Shown piece by piece: positions 6,665 through 13,670 of a DNA stretch of 31,258 nucleotides. Within the stretch, counting starts at the first letter, position 1, and each line of letters begins with the position of its first letter. The position numbers and the translations under genes were made by a program. The notes under the pieces are model-generated. The model searched no databases, was not told where the DNA came from, and was given only the letters and a program-made list of their open reading frames with translations. Source of the stretch: RGIG3528 sp964653855 (GTDB lineage Bacteria; Bacillota; Clostridia; Lachnospirales; Lachnospiraceae); the NCBI GenBank assembly GCA_964653855.1, contig CAZZFV010000026.1, forward strand, positions 1 through 31,258, given 5' to 3'.

Positions 6665-7864
6665 TCATTTTATAATTTCGTTAAGATAAGATTTTCCCGC
6701 GATTCCGCCCTTTATTCCGAAATAATCGAGTATCGTTGCACCGGTATCCGCGAATGTTTCACGCGTGCCGAGATTTACGCCTCGTTTTAATTTATCTCCT
6801 ATCGCAAGCACACCCACATACTCTCTCGAATGGTCCGTAGACGGAGTACCGGGATCGCAGCCGTGATCGGCGGTTATAAAAAGAAGGTCATCCGGGCGCA
6901 GCTTACTTACAATCGAAGGCAAACACGAATCAAAATACGAAAGCGCTGCGGCATATCCGGGAACATCGTTTCTGTGTCCGTAAACCATGTCGGTATCGAC
7001 AAGATTTACAAAGCAGAGTCCGTTAAAATCCCTGTCCATTCTTTCAAGCGTTTTATTGATTCCGTCCGGGTTATCGACCGTGCGGACCGTATCCGTCACA
7101 CCGCTTCCCGCAAATATGTCGTTGATTTTTCCGACGGCAAGAACGTCGAGTCCCGCATCCTTCATTATATTAAGCATTGTCTTCTTCGGCGGCACAACGG
7201 AAAAATCATGACGGCGGGACGTTCTCTTATAGGGCCACTCGCCTTCAAACGGCCTTGCGATAACTCGTCCGACACCGTATTTTCCCACACAAAGTTCACG
7301 CGCGATTTTGCAATACTCATAAAGCGTATCGACGGGGATTACGGCCTCATGTGCCGCGATCTGGAACACGGAATCCGCGGATGTATATACGATAAGTGCG
7401 CCCGTTTCTACAGCCTCGCGTCCGTAATCCTTTATTACTTCCGTACCGGAATAGGGCTTGTTGCAAAGCACCTTTCTTCCCGTGCGGCGTGAAAATTCCG
7501 AAATAAGTTCGTCCGGGAAACCATCAGGAAACGTGGGAAGCGGATTTTCGGAAACGATTCCCGCAATCTCCCAGTGTCCTATCGTTGTGTCTTTTCCGCG
7601 CGACGCTTCTTTCATCTTTGCGACAATCGACGGCTTCACGGCATATTTTTGAGGGTCATACCCGTCAGGCAAATTTATTCCTTTTAAGTCTTCAAGTCCT
7701 TCGATATCAAAAAGTCCGTACGCTTCCGCATTCGGAACCGAAAAGTGCGAATCGCGCGCGCAGCTTCTTATCGTGTTGCTGCCTGCGTCGCCGTAATCCG
7801 CAGCGTCCGGCATTTCGCCGATTCCCACACTGTCAAGTACAATCAAAAAAACTCTCTTTGCCAT
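6665..7864 (-). CDS. deoB: Phosphopentomutase
   Basis: A 399-residue enzyme of the alkaline phosphatase superfamily that interconverts ribose 1-phosphate and ribose 5-phosphate (and the deoxy forms) in nucleoside salvage. Metal-binding positions typical of DeoB are visible: the N-terminal LIVLDSVGIGEMPDA and the C-terminal TADHGCDPGTPSTDHSREYVG. The central cap domain includes TIGHWEIAGI. The frame extends 18 codons upstream, but GAGAGGAA just before the ATG at 7864 (MAKRVFLIVLD) fixes the start. It is divergent from the PAP2 gene and upstream of the GH51 gene. No other nucleoside salvage gene (deoA, deoC, pdp) is nearby. Confidence 0.96.
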   Translation of the reverse strand: MAKRVFLIVLDSVGIGEMPDAADYGDAGSNTIRSCARDSHFSVPNAEAYGLFDIEGLEDLKGINLPDGYDPQKYAVKPSIVAKMKEASRGKDTTIGHWEIAGIVSENPLPTFPDGFPDELISEFSRRTGRKVLCNKPYSGTEVIKDYGREAVETGALIVYTSADSVFQIAAHEAVIPVDTLYEYCKIARELCVGKYGVGRVIARPFEGEWPYKRTSRRHDFSVVPPKKTMLNIMKDAGLDVLAVGKINDIFAGSGVTDTVRTVDNPDGINKTLERMDRDFNGLCFVNLVDTDMVYGHRNDVPGYAAALSYFDSCLPSIVSKLRPDDLLFITADHGCDPGTPSTDHSREYVGVLAIGDKLKRGVNLGTRETFADTGATILDYFGIKGGIAGKSYLNEIIK

Positions 7865-7959
7865 ACCAAATTCCTCTCTTTCTTTTATAGCGATTACTTG
7901 TTTATTCACATACAACATTCGTTGTTTCTTCGCAAAAAACTTAAATAGTGTTTTTAATC

Positions 7960-7988
7960 TTGAAAATGTTGAATTTCGGTGTTACAAT
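7960..7988 (+). promoter_or_regulatory. SigA promoter for the PAP2-family gene
   Basis: TTGAAA -35 (7960-7965), 17-base spacer and TACAAT -10 (7983-7988), about 66 bases before the ATG at 8055. Confidence 0.75.
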
Positions 7989-8054
7989 GCCGATTATCAA
8001 TGATAAGCCGACATTAAAAAAACTACACCATCCGGTTTTACGGAGAAAAAATAA

Positions 8055-8747
8055 ATGAAAACAACAAAAAAGTCTAAATTAAATTTCCTTAAGAAATTTT
8101 CCCATATTTGGGTTTTGATATATGTTCCTATTTATATGTATTGCTTTACACGCCTTGAGGAAACAACTTCCCCTTCCGACATGACTCTCATTCATCTTCC
8201 GATCGACGATGTAATTCCTTTTTGCGAATATTTTATAGTACCTTACCTGTTTTGGTTTGTTTACATATTTGCCGTGGGCGTTTTTCAATTCTTTTACGGC
8301 AAACCCGGATTTTACAGGTATTGCGTGTTTTTGTTTTCGGGAATGACCCTAAGCCTCATAATTTATGCTCTTTGGCCCAACGGAATACATCTTCGTCCGG
8401 ACCTTGCATCGATTCCCCGCGACAACATATTTATGGATGCCGTCGCAAAGCTCTACGAAATCGACACTCCCACAAACGTCTGTCCTTCGATACACGTTTT
8501 AAATTCGATCGGAGCAACGGTGTCACTCTTAAAGAACGAAGACTTTTCCAAAAAATTGTCAAGACGCATCGCAAGTATCGTTACATGCGTTCTGATATGC
8601 TTATCGACGGTATTTTTGAAACAGCATTCGTGCTTTGACGTGGTATGTGCGCTTGTAATGAGCGTCGGACTTTATGTGCTCGCCTACAATCCCAAGCTCT
8701 TAAAAATCGAAGCTACGGTAAAGGAACACGAAAAAGCTTATACTTAA
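8055..8747 (+). CDS. PAP2-superfamily membrane phosphatase-like protein
   Basis: A 230-residue integral membrane protein with about six hydrophobic segments. PAP2 motifs are recognisable: HLRP as the end of motif 1, PSIH (residues 144-147) as motif 2, and STVFLKQHSCFD with H191 and D195 as motif 3. Motif 2 has Ile where many members have Gly, as in the inositol-phosphoceramide-synthase-like branch. Known relatives dephosphorylate lipid phosphates or transfer phospho-head-groups on the outer face of the membrane; the substrate here is unknown. GGAG precedes the ATG. The gene is monocistronic, with its own promoter and terminator, and converges on a glycosyltransferase gene. Confidence 0.82.
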   Translation: MKTTKKSKLNFLKKFSHIWVLIYVPIYMYCFTRLEETTSPSDMTLIHLPIDDVIPFCEYFIVPYLFWFVYIFAVGVFQFFYGKPGFYRYCVFLFSGMTLSLIIYALWPNGIHLRPDLASIPRDNIFMDAVAKLYEIDTPTNVCPSIHVLNSIGATVSLLKNEDFSKKLSRRIASIVTCVLICLSTVFLKQHSCFDVVCALVMSVGLYVLAYNPKLLKIEATVKEHEKAYT

Positions 8748-8757
8748 ATCGAATTTC

Positions 8758-8791
8758 ACACCCGCGGACAAAATTCCGCGGGTGTTTTTTT
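8758..8791 (+). terminator. Rho-independent terminator after the PAP2 gene
   Basis: ACACCCGCGG and CCGCGGGTGT form a perfect 10-bp stem with an 8-base loop, followed by TTTTTT. The minus-strand exit has only a short A/T stretch, so it mainly serves the plus strand, although the convergent GT2 gene also ends nearby. Confidence 0.9.
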
Positions 8792-8808
8792 GTTTTAATT
8801 ATTCCGCT

Positions 8809-9825
8809 TTAATTAAACTTGAATATCTTGTTTGCGACAACATATCCCGCCTTTATTATTTCCTGTCCGAACGAAGAACGAATCTTCATCGACGCACCGA
8901 GGAACGTTGCGCTTATCTGGTTATAAAGACGTCTGTTTCTCTTCTTTAAGAAAGCCCAGAGCTCGTCCTTCTTTTGCTCGCTTTCGGCATCGCCGATTTT
9001 CATGAGGAATACGGACGAAATCGTCATCATGATTCCGAGATACTTGGTCATATAAATCCTCAGACGCCTGTTTTTGATTTTTGTGAGATCGTACATGTCG
9101 ATCATAAGGCGGTTAACCGTAAGCTGCTGATCGATTCTCGCCATCATGTTCTTTTCGCTCACCGACTGATCGGCGCGTCCGATAAAATAGCGGTAAAGAT
9201 TTTCGTCAAGGTAATACATTGTTTTTACGTGCGGAAGCGGATAATAAACATAAATATTGTCCACATAGAAGCAGTGTTCGGGAAGTTTAAGTCCGCAATC
9301 ACGAAGCATCTTTGTCCTATAAATCACGGAATGCATTAGGATATACTGACCGATTCTAAAATGTCCCACCTCGTCCCATGTAAAAATCCTGTCGGTCGGA
9401 AAAGCACTCCGGTAATTTATTACCTTCTTTTTGTCTTCGCCCACCTTTTCGTAAACGTAATTGCATATAAGCATGTCAAGATTTGTGCCGTCGATTATAT
9501 TTTTTTTCAATACGTCGAGCGCTTTTTTAAAGGAATCTTCCTTTACCCAGTCGTCCGAATCGACAACCTTAAAGTAGATTCCGTTTGCAAGCTCAATGCC
9601 CTTGTTTACTGCACTTCCGTGACCGCCGTTTTCCTTGTGAACCGCACGCACAATCCCCGGATATTTTGCTTCGTAATCACATGCGATTTTGTATGTGTCG
9701 TCTTTTGAGCCGTCGTCAACAACGATTATTTCGACGTCCTCACCGCCCACGAGCAGCGACTCTATGGCGTGCGACATATATTCCGCCGAATTATAACAAG
9801 GTATTGCTATCGATAATACTTTCAT
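8809..9825 (-). CDS. Family 2 glycosyltransferase (GT-A)
   Basis: A 338-residue inverting glycosyltransferase. The N-terminal nucleotide-sugar fold is clear: MKVLSIAIPCYNSAEYM, VEIIVVDDGSKDDT, ENGGHGSAVNKGIELANG and the metal-binding FKVVDSDDW. The C-terminal part (from about residue 225) is basic and helical, with no clear membrane span, so it is probably a peripheral enzyme of the inner membrane face. The acceptor and sugar cannot be told. The start at ATG 9825 has AGGAG, and the 13 extra upstream codons lack a site. It is a single gene with its own predicted promoter. Neighbouring PAP2 and acylation genes suggest envelope or glycolipid work, but that is inference. Confidence 0.88.
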   Translation of the reverse strand: MKVLSIAIPCYNSAEYMSHAIESLLVGGEDVEIIVVDDGSKDDTYKIACDYEAKYPGIVRAVHKENGGHGSAVNKGIELANGIYFKVVDSDDWVKEDSFKKALDVLKKNIIDGTNLDMLICNYVYEKVGEDKKKVINYRSAFPTDRIFTWDEVGHFRIGQYILMHSVIYRTKMLRDCGLKLPEHCFYVDNIYVYYPLPHVKTMYYLDENLYRYFIGRADQSVSEKNMMARIDQQLTVNRLMIDMYDLTKIKNRRLRIYMTKYLGIMMTISSVFLMKIGDAESEQKKDELWAFLKKRNRRLYNQISATFLGASMKIRSSFGQEIIKAGYVVANKIFKFN

Positions 9826-9880
9826 ATTGATTTTCTCCTGTTTTCCCGCCGCAATACGCGGCAAGTACTTTCACTTCCCC

Positions 9881-9909
9881 ATTTTACCACCTTGTGACCC
9901 ATGCCGCAA
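9881..9909 (-). promoter_or_regulatory. Possible SigA promoter for the GT2 gene
   Basis: Minus strand: TTGCGG -35 (9904-9909), 17-base spacer, TAAAAT -10 (9881-9886). The leader then contains a small GCCGC/GCGGC hairpin (9848-9862) just upstream of the ribosome binding site. Confidence 0.45.
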
Positions 9910-10017
9910 GGATAAGAATTTTAAGCACAGTATCCCGTCAAAAAAAGAATTTTCTTACCGATATGCAAACTGCCAAAAAGATGTTAAGATAAAGTTCAAA
10001 TTAAAAATTATGAATAA

Positions 10018-10049
10018 CGACAAAAACAGACTTTGAGTCGTTATATATA
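10018..10049 (+). promoter_or_regulatory. Candidate ECF-type promoter (or operator) of the sigma factor gene
   Basis: CGAC (10018-10021), 15 bases, then GTCGTTATATATA (10037-10049). The same bipartite motif with identical spacing recurs at 11449-11480, upstream of the lipoprotein-MBOAT-DHHW operon. CGTT as a -10 core fits the general form of ECF promoters, suggesting autoregulation. At this copy ATAACGAC and GTCGTTAT also form an 8-bp dyad, so a repressor operator is the main alternative. Confidence 0.55.
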
Positions 10050-10062
10050 ATAGGAGGAAAAA

Positions 10063-10566
10063 ATGGCAAGCGACAACTCACATAAAAACGAATGGTTTGA
10101 TGCTTTTTATCTTAGACATTACAAGCTCGTATACCGAATCTGCCGAAGCTATATGTCGGACTCTGCGGAAGCCGAAGATTGCACCGAGGACGTTTTTGTA
10201 AAAGTACTTACGGGTAATTATATTTTTAATGACGAAACGCACGAAAAGAAATGGCTTGTCGTCACCGCCATGAATCTTTGCAAGGACAGGCTGAAGCGTT
10301 GGTGGAAAAGAAAAGTCGTACTGACCGATGAACCGATTTTCGAATCCCAAAGTGACGACTCAAAAACGGACAACAAAGCAATACTCGACGCGGTAAACAA
10401 ATTGTCCCCCAAATACAAAGATGTGATTTTTTTGCATTATTATATGAATTACAAAACGGACGAAATCGCCGCGATGTTACACACGCCGCCGTCCACAGTA
10501 AGAAACAGACTTGTCAAAGCAAGAGATTTATTAAAAAAAGAGATAGGAGAATTTGAATATGAATAA
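10063..10566 (+). CDS. ECF-type RNA polymerase sigma factor (sigma-70 family)
   Basis: A 167-residue protein with only regions 2 and 4, the layout of ECF sigma factors. Region 2 covers about residues 15-80 (YLRHYKLVYRICRSYMSDSAEAEDCTEDVFVKVL and the WLVVTAMNLCKDRLK helix). Region 4 covers about 105-160 (LSPKYKDVIFLHYYMNYKTDEIAAMLHTPPSTVRNRLVKARDLLKKEI) with the DNA-binding helix-turn-helix. AGGAGG lies 6 bases before the ATG. The stop overlaps the start of the next gene by 8 bases, typical of a sigma/anti-sigma pair. The shared upstream motif suggests that it drives itself and the downstream acylation operon. The activating signal is unknown. Confidence 0.92.
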   Translation: MASDNSHKNEWFDAFYLRHYKLVYRICRSYMSDSAEAEDCTEDVFVKVLTGNYIFNDETHEKKWLVVTAMNLCKDRLKRWWKRKVVLTDEPIFESQSDDSKTDNKAILDAVNKLSPKYKDVIFLHYYMNYKTDEIAAMLHTPPSTVRNRLVKARDLLKKEIGEFEYE

Positions 10567-11185
10567 AATTTCCGATGCCTTAAATTCCGTTAACCCGAGC
10601 GATTCCGCAAAAGAAAGAATGTACAAAAACATATTGAAAAAAGCGGAAGGCGAAAAAGAAGACTTTGTCGTCACAAAAAAATCCGCCTCAAAAATACTTT
10701 TGTACCGTATCGTTCCCATAGCTGCGTGCCTTTGTGTTTGCATAATCGGATTAAAGCACTTTGTTTTTGATAAAGAAGCTTCCGAAACCGATCCGAATGT
10801 CCAAATTGCAAATCCGATAGTTACGGTGTCTTCATCCGATGATTTTAAGGCACTCGGGATAAGCTTAAGCGCCCCCTTGGATGCCGAATCAATCGAATAT
10901 TCAATTATAAACGACGAAATTGCATGTATAACGTTTGTGCTCGATTCCCACTCTTATACCCTTCGCGCCGCATGTAACTCGGAAAACCTCTCGGGAATTT
11001 ACGGAAAAACGCTGTTTTCTGAAAACATCGACAGTGACACAAACGCCGTGTACGAAATAACGGATACGGATTTCAGTATCTACAGATCCTTATCGTGGGA
11101 AAAATCATCCGTATATTATGTGCTTTATACGTCGGACGACGTATCACTAAACGAAATAAAATCCGTATATATGTACATAAAATAA
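10559..11185 (+). CDS. Putative membrane-bound anti-sigma factor
   Basis: A 208-residue protein whose ATG (10559) overlaps the sigma factor stop codon by 8 bases; GGAGA is the ribosome binding site. The 45-residue cytoplasmic head (NPSDSAKERMYKNILKKAEG) is followed by one membrane helix (about residues 46-65, KILLYRIVPIAACLCVCIIGL). An extracytoplasmic domain of about 140 residues of mixed alpha/beta character follows. I see no zinc-type HxxxCxxC anti-sigma motif and do not recognise the outer domain. The role as anti-sigma factor is inferred from coupling and topology. A TTG two codons upstream is a less likely start. Confidence 0.7.
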   Translation: MNKISDALNSVNPSDSAKERMYKNILKKAEGEKEDFVVTKKSASKILLYRIVPIAACLCVCIIGLKHFVFDKEASETDPNVQIANPIVTVSSSDDFKALGISLSAPLDAESIEYSIINDEIACITFVLDSHSYTLRAACNSENLSGIYGKTLFSENIDSDTNAVYEITDTDFSIYRSLSWEKSSVYYVLYTSDDVSLNEIKSVYMYIK

Positions 11186-11195
11186 TATGATACAA

Positions 11196-11259
11196 GGTTC
11201 AAAATGGTCAGAATTTCGATGCAAAGTTATTTGCAAGAGAAATTTTGACATTTTGAACC
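11196..11259. repeat. 64-base long near-perfect hairpin in the intergenic region
   Basis: GGTTCAAAATG and CATTTTGAACC form the outer arms. An imperfect second segment (TCAGAATTTC against GAAATTTTGA) and an inner TGCAAA/TTTGCA stem follow, giving a nearly continuous hairpin with a 4-base GTTA loop. No T-run follows on the plus strand, so it is not a standard terminator. Together with 11260-11456 it could be a repetitive mobile-like element or a structured RNA. Confidence 0.7.
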
Positions 11260-11401
11260 GCCAAAACATGAGTAAGTAGCCGTTTTTCGAAAGGCAACTA
11301 AGCGGATTACGAATGTTTCAGGATTGCGAAAGTGCAACGCTACGCAAGCAATCCGTGTATCATTGATGGTCAAAAAGCAATTGCATACAGGTATCCGATG
11401 T
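11260..11401. other. Non-coding interval of unknown nature inside a 407-base gap
   Basis: The gap 11186-11592 has no convincing gene. This middle part contains an inverted repeat GGATTGC (11321-11327) and GCAATCC (11348-11354). A minus-strand frame of 67 codons crosses it, but it has no ribosome binding site, starts within the terminator hairpin and is Cys/Phe/Arg-rich without a recognisable fold, so it is not called. The interval lies between two large hairpins and looks like a discrete unit; I cannot name it. Confidence 0.4.
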
Positions 11402-11456
11402 AAAAGTCGGGCTGATTTAAAAAAAATCAAAATTTTTTTAAATCAGCCCGACTTTT
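11402..11456. terminator. Very strong bidirectional-looking terminator (24-bp perfect stem)
   Basis: Arms 11402-11425 and 11433-11456 are perfectly complementary over 24 bp (core GTCGGGCTGATTT, flanked by A and T runs) around a 7-base loop. The T-run on the plus strand fits termination of the sigma/regulator transcript. The right arm overlaps the upstream half (CGAC) of the next promoter motif. Confidence 0.9.
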
Positions 11457-11480
11457 TTGTTTGCCCGGTCGTTATATATA
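11449..11480 (+). promoter_or_regulatory. Candidate ECF-type promoter of the lipoprotein-MBOAT-DHHW operon
   Basis: CGAC (11449-11452), 15 bases, GTCGTTATATATA (11468-11480). The 13-base downstream half and the spacing are identical to the site before the ECF sigma gene. It would give a leader of roughly 105 bases before the ATG at 11593. The functional claim is inferred from this shared motif. Confidence 0.55.
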
Positions 11481-11592
11481 CGGAATAAGTTAAAACAAAA
11501 AACGCGCGCAAAAAGTTTTTTCAAAGATTCCGGCAAACAAAAATCAATTTTATCGTTGTGATGCCGCACGGCTCACAAAAAAGGAGATTACC

Positions 11593-12255
11593 ATGAAAAA
11601 ATCGATACTTATTGTCTTTTTGCTTATCATAGTCCTGTCTTTCTCGGCATGTCAAAAAAACAATTCCTCAAACGACACCTCATCCGATAAATCCGCTACG
11701 GTCACTTTATCCCCCGAGGAAATCAAAGACAAAATAGCGGATGCCGTCGGTGCCGACAATTTTCTTTGCGATACGGAAATCGAAGAATTTTGCCTCACAA
11801 ACTCTTACGGCTTTGATCTTTCAAAAATCGAATCGTACGTTGCGCTTCAAAATTCGATTTCAAGCATAAATCCCGATACGATAATCATCCTTAAAACCAA
11901 GGACGATTATGCCGATACGGCGGTGGATGCCATAAACACGATTTATGCGCAAAGCGTAAGTTATATCCGTCAATATCCCTTTAATACGGCAAAGGTGCTT
12001 AACGCAAGACTCTATTCGGAAGCTGACTATGTAATTTATGTAATTGCGGGAGCCTCTTATGACGGCGAAGATTCGGAAGAAGAAAACCGCCTTGCCGTTT
12101 CCGAATATGAAAAAATAGATGAAGCAATAAAAGACATTTTCGGAAAACTGCCCGAAAACAAAGCCGTTGTTCCCGAAGACACGGGATCTGCGGGCGGACT
12201 CATTGTTCCGGACGAATCAAACGACGAAGACTCAGTTCCCTTACTCGGAGGCTGA
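11593..12255 (+). CDS. DUF4358-like lipoprotein of the acylation operon
   Basis: A 220-residue lipoprotein. The hydrophobic signal peptide ends in the lipobox LSFSAC with lipidation at C20, then a Ser/Asn/Asp-rich linker. The folded part (about residues 40-190) resembles DUF4358 proteins, which often accompany MBOAT/DHHW genes in clostridia. The tail is acidic and Gly/Pro-rich. It is predicted to be anchored on the outer face of the membrane. AAGGAG precedes the ATG. The next gene begins 2 bases after its stop, so translation is probably coupled. The biochemical role is unknown; assisting acyl transfer at the surface is an inference from context. Confidence 0.75.
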   Translation: MKKSILIVFLLIIVLSFSACQKNNSSNDTSSDKSATVTLSPEEIKDKIADAVGADNFLCDTEIEEFCLTNSYGFDLSKIESYVALQNSISSINPDTIIILKTKDDYADTAVDAINTIYAQSVSYIRQYPFNTAKVLNARLYSEADYVIYVIAGASYDGEDSEEENRLAVSEYEKIDEAIKDIFGKLPENKAVVPEDTGSAGGLIVPDESNDEDSVPLLGG

Positions 12256-12257
12256 AG

Positions 12258-13658
12258 ATGGTATTTTCAAGCCTGACGTTTTTGTTCGTATTTTTACCTC
12301 TCGTACTTATTGTATACTTTATTGTTCCGCAAAAATTCAAAAATTTCGTACTTTTTGTGTTCAGTCTCATTTTTTATGCCTGGGGCGAACCCATATACGT
12401 ATCTCTTATGATTTTTTCCACCGTCCTCGACTACACCTGCGGTCGGGCGGTGGAACGCTACCGGGGAACCGGCAAGGCAAAAGCGGCACTTCTTGTATCG
12501 GTAATCGTAAATTTGAGTCTTCTTTGCTTTTTTAAATATACCGATTTTTTGACGGGAATAATCAATTCCGTCTTCGGCACCGCAATCCCTCCGCTCGATT
12601 TACCGTTACCTATCGGAATTTCATTTTATACCTTTCAAACAATGAGTTACACGATCGATGTTTACAGAGGTGATGTAAAGGCACAAAAAAACATTGTTTC
12701 TTTCGGAACATACGTGGCACTTTTTCCTCAGCTTATAGCGGGTCCCATCGTCCGCTACAGCACAATCGCAAAGCAAATCGACTCCCGCACGCATTCTGCC
12801 GATAAAATAACATGCGGGTTGAGGCGTTTTGTGGTCGGTCTTTTTAAAAAGGTAATAATCGCAAACAACATAGGATTATTGTGGAACAATATTCAATCCG
12901 CAACCTCTTCCGGACTCACCGCGTTATTGTCTCTCTTAGGAATCCTTGCATTTGCGTTTCAGATTTACTTTGATTTTTCGGGATATTCCGATATGGCAAT
13001 AGGTCTCGGAAAAATATTGGGGTTTGATTTTGACGAAAACTTCAATTATCCGTATTGTTCAAAAAGCATTACCGAATTTTGGAGAAGATGGCACATATCA
13101 ATGGGAACATGGTTTCGCGACTATGTTTATATACCGCTCGGCGGAAGCAGAAAAGGTATCGGCAAAACACTTAAAAATCTTTTCATCGTATGGTTTTTGA
13201 CGGGGTTATGGCACGGTGCGAGCTTAAATTACATCCTTTGGGGACTTTTTTACGGAATTGTATTGATTGCGGAAAAACTTTTTATACTTAAAATATTGAA
13301 AAAATTGCCGAATTTCATCGGACATCTTTATTCCGTCACGCTTATTTTGTTCGGCTGGATACTGTTCGCATTTGAGGATTTGGGTAAATGCGGGGAATTC
13401 TTAAAAAGCCTGTTCGGCAAAAATGCCTTATATGACAATAATTCCGTTTATGTATTCTTTTCCTATTTGCCGTTACTTATAATTTGCGCGATTCTTTCCA
13501 CGCCCGCAATAAAGACGTGCATACATAAGCTTCAAAAGAAATTAAAACCCGCAGTCTATGAAATTACGGAAACCGTATCACTCGCATTTTTATTTTTTCT
13601 TTCCGTAACCTACCTTATCGGCGGCTCATACAATCCATTTTTATATTTTCGCTTTTAA
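12258..13658 (+). CDS. MBOAT-family membrane-bound O-acyltransferase (AlgI/DltB-like)
   Basis: A 466-residue multispan protein (about 10-12 helices). Diagnostic segments are LPIGISFYTFQTMSYTIDVYRG, FPQLIAGPIVRY, QIYFDFSGYSDMAIGLGKILGF, SITEFWRRWHISMGTWFRDY, YIPLGGSR and the catalytic-site region LTGLWHGASLNYILWG with H319. Known relatives move acyl (usually acetyl) groups from a cytoplasmic donor across the membrane, to be placed on exopolysaccharide, teichoic acid or peptidoglycan by a partner protein. The partner is likely the DHHW protein encoded next. Regulation by the ECF sigma factor upstream is suggested by the shared promoter motif. The acyl acceptor cannot be told. Confidence 0.94.
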   Translation: MVFSSLTFLFVFLPLVLIVYFIVPQKFKNFVLFVFSLIFYAWGEPIYVSLMIFSTVLDYTCGRAVERYRGTGKAKAALLVSVIVNLSLLCFFKYTDFLTGIINSVFGTAIPPLDLPLPIGISFYTFQTMSYTIDVYRGDVKAQKNIVSFGTYVALFPQLIAGPIVRYSTIAKQIDSRTHSADKITCGLRRFVVGLFKKVIIANNIGLLWNNIQSATSSGLTALLSLLGILAFAFQIYFDFSGYSDMAIGLGKILGFDFDENFNYPYCSKSITEFWRRWHISMGTWFRDYVYIPLGGSRKGIGKTLKNLFIVWFLTGLWHGASLNYILWGLFYGIVLIAEKLFILKILKKLPNFIGHLYSVTLILFGWILFAFEDLGKCGEFLKSLFGKNALYDNNSVYVFFSYLPLLIICAILSTPAIKTCIHKLQKKLKPAVYEITETVSLAFLFFLSVTYLIGGSYNPFLYFRF

Positions 13659-13670
13659 CGGAGACAAAAC

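Noticed and set aside
10553..10561. TTG two codons upstream as the start of the regulator gene
   Set aside because: The ATG at 10559 has GGAGA at suitable spacing and gives the usual overlap with the sigma factor stop.
11227..11430. 67-codon minus-strand frame rich in Cys, Phe and Arg
   Set aside because: It begins inside the 24-bp terminator hairpin, has no ribosome binding site, and runs through inverted repeats. It is better explained as part of a structured intergenic unit.
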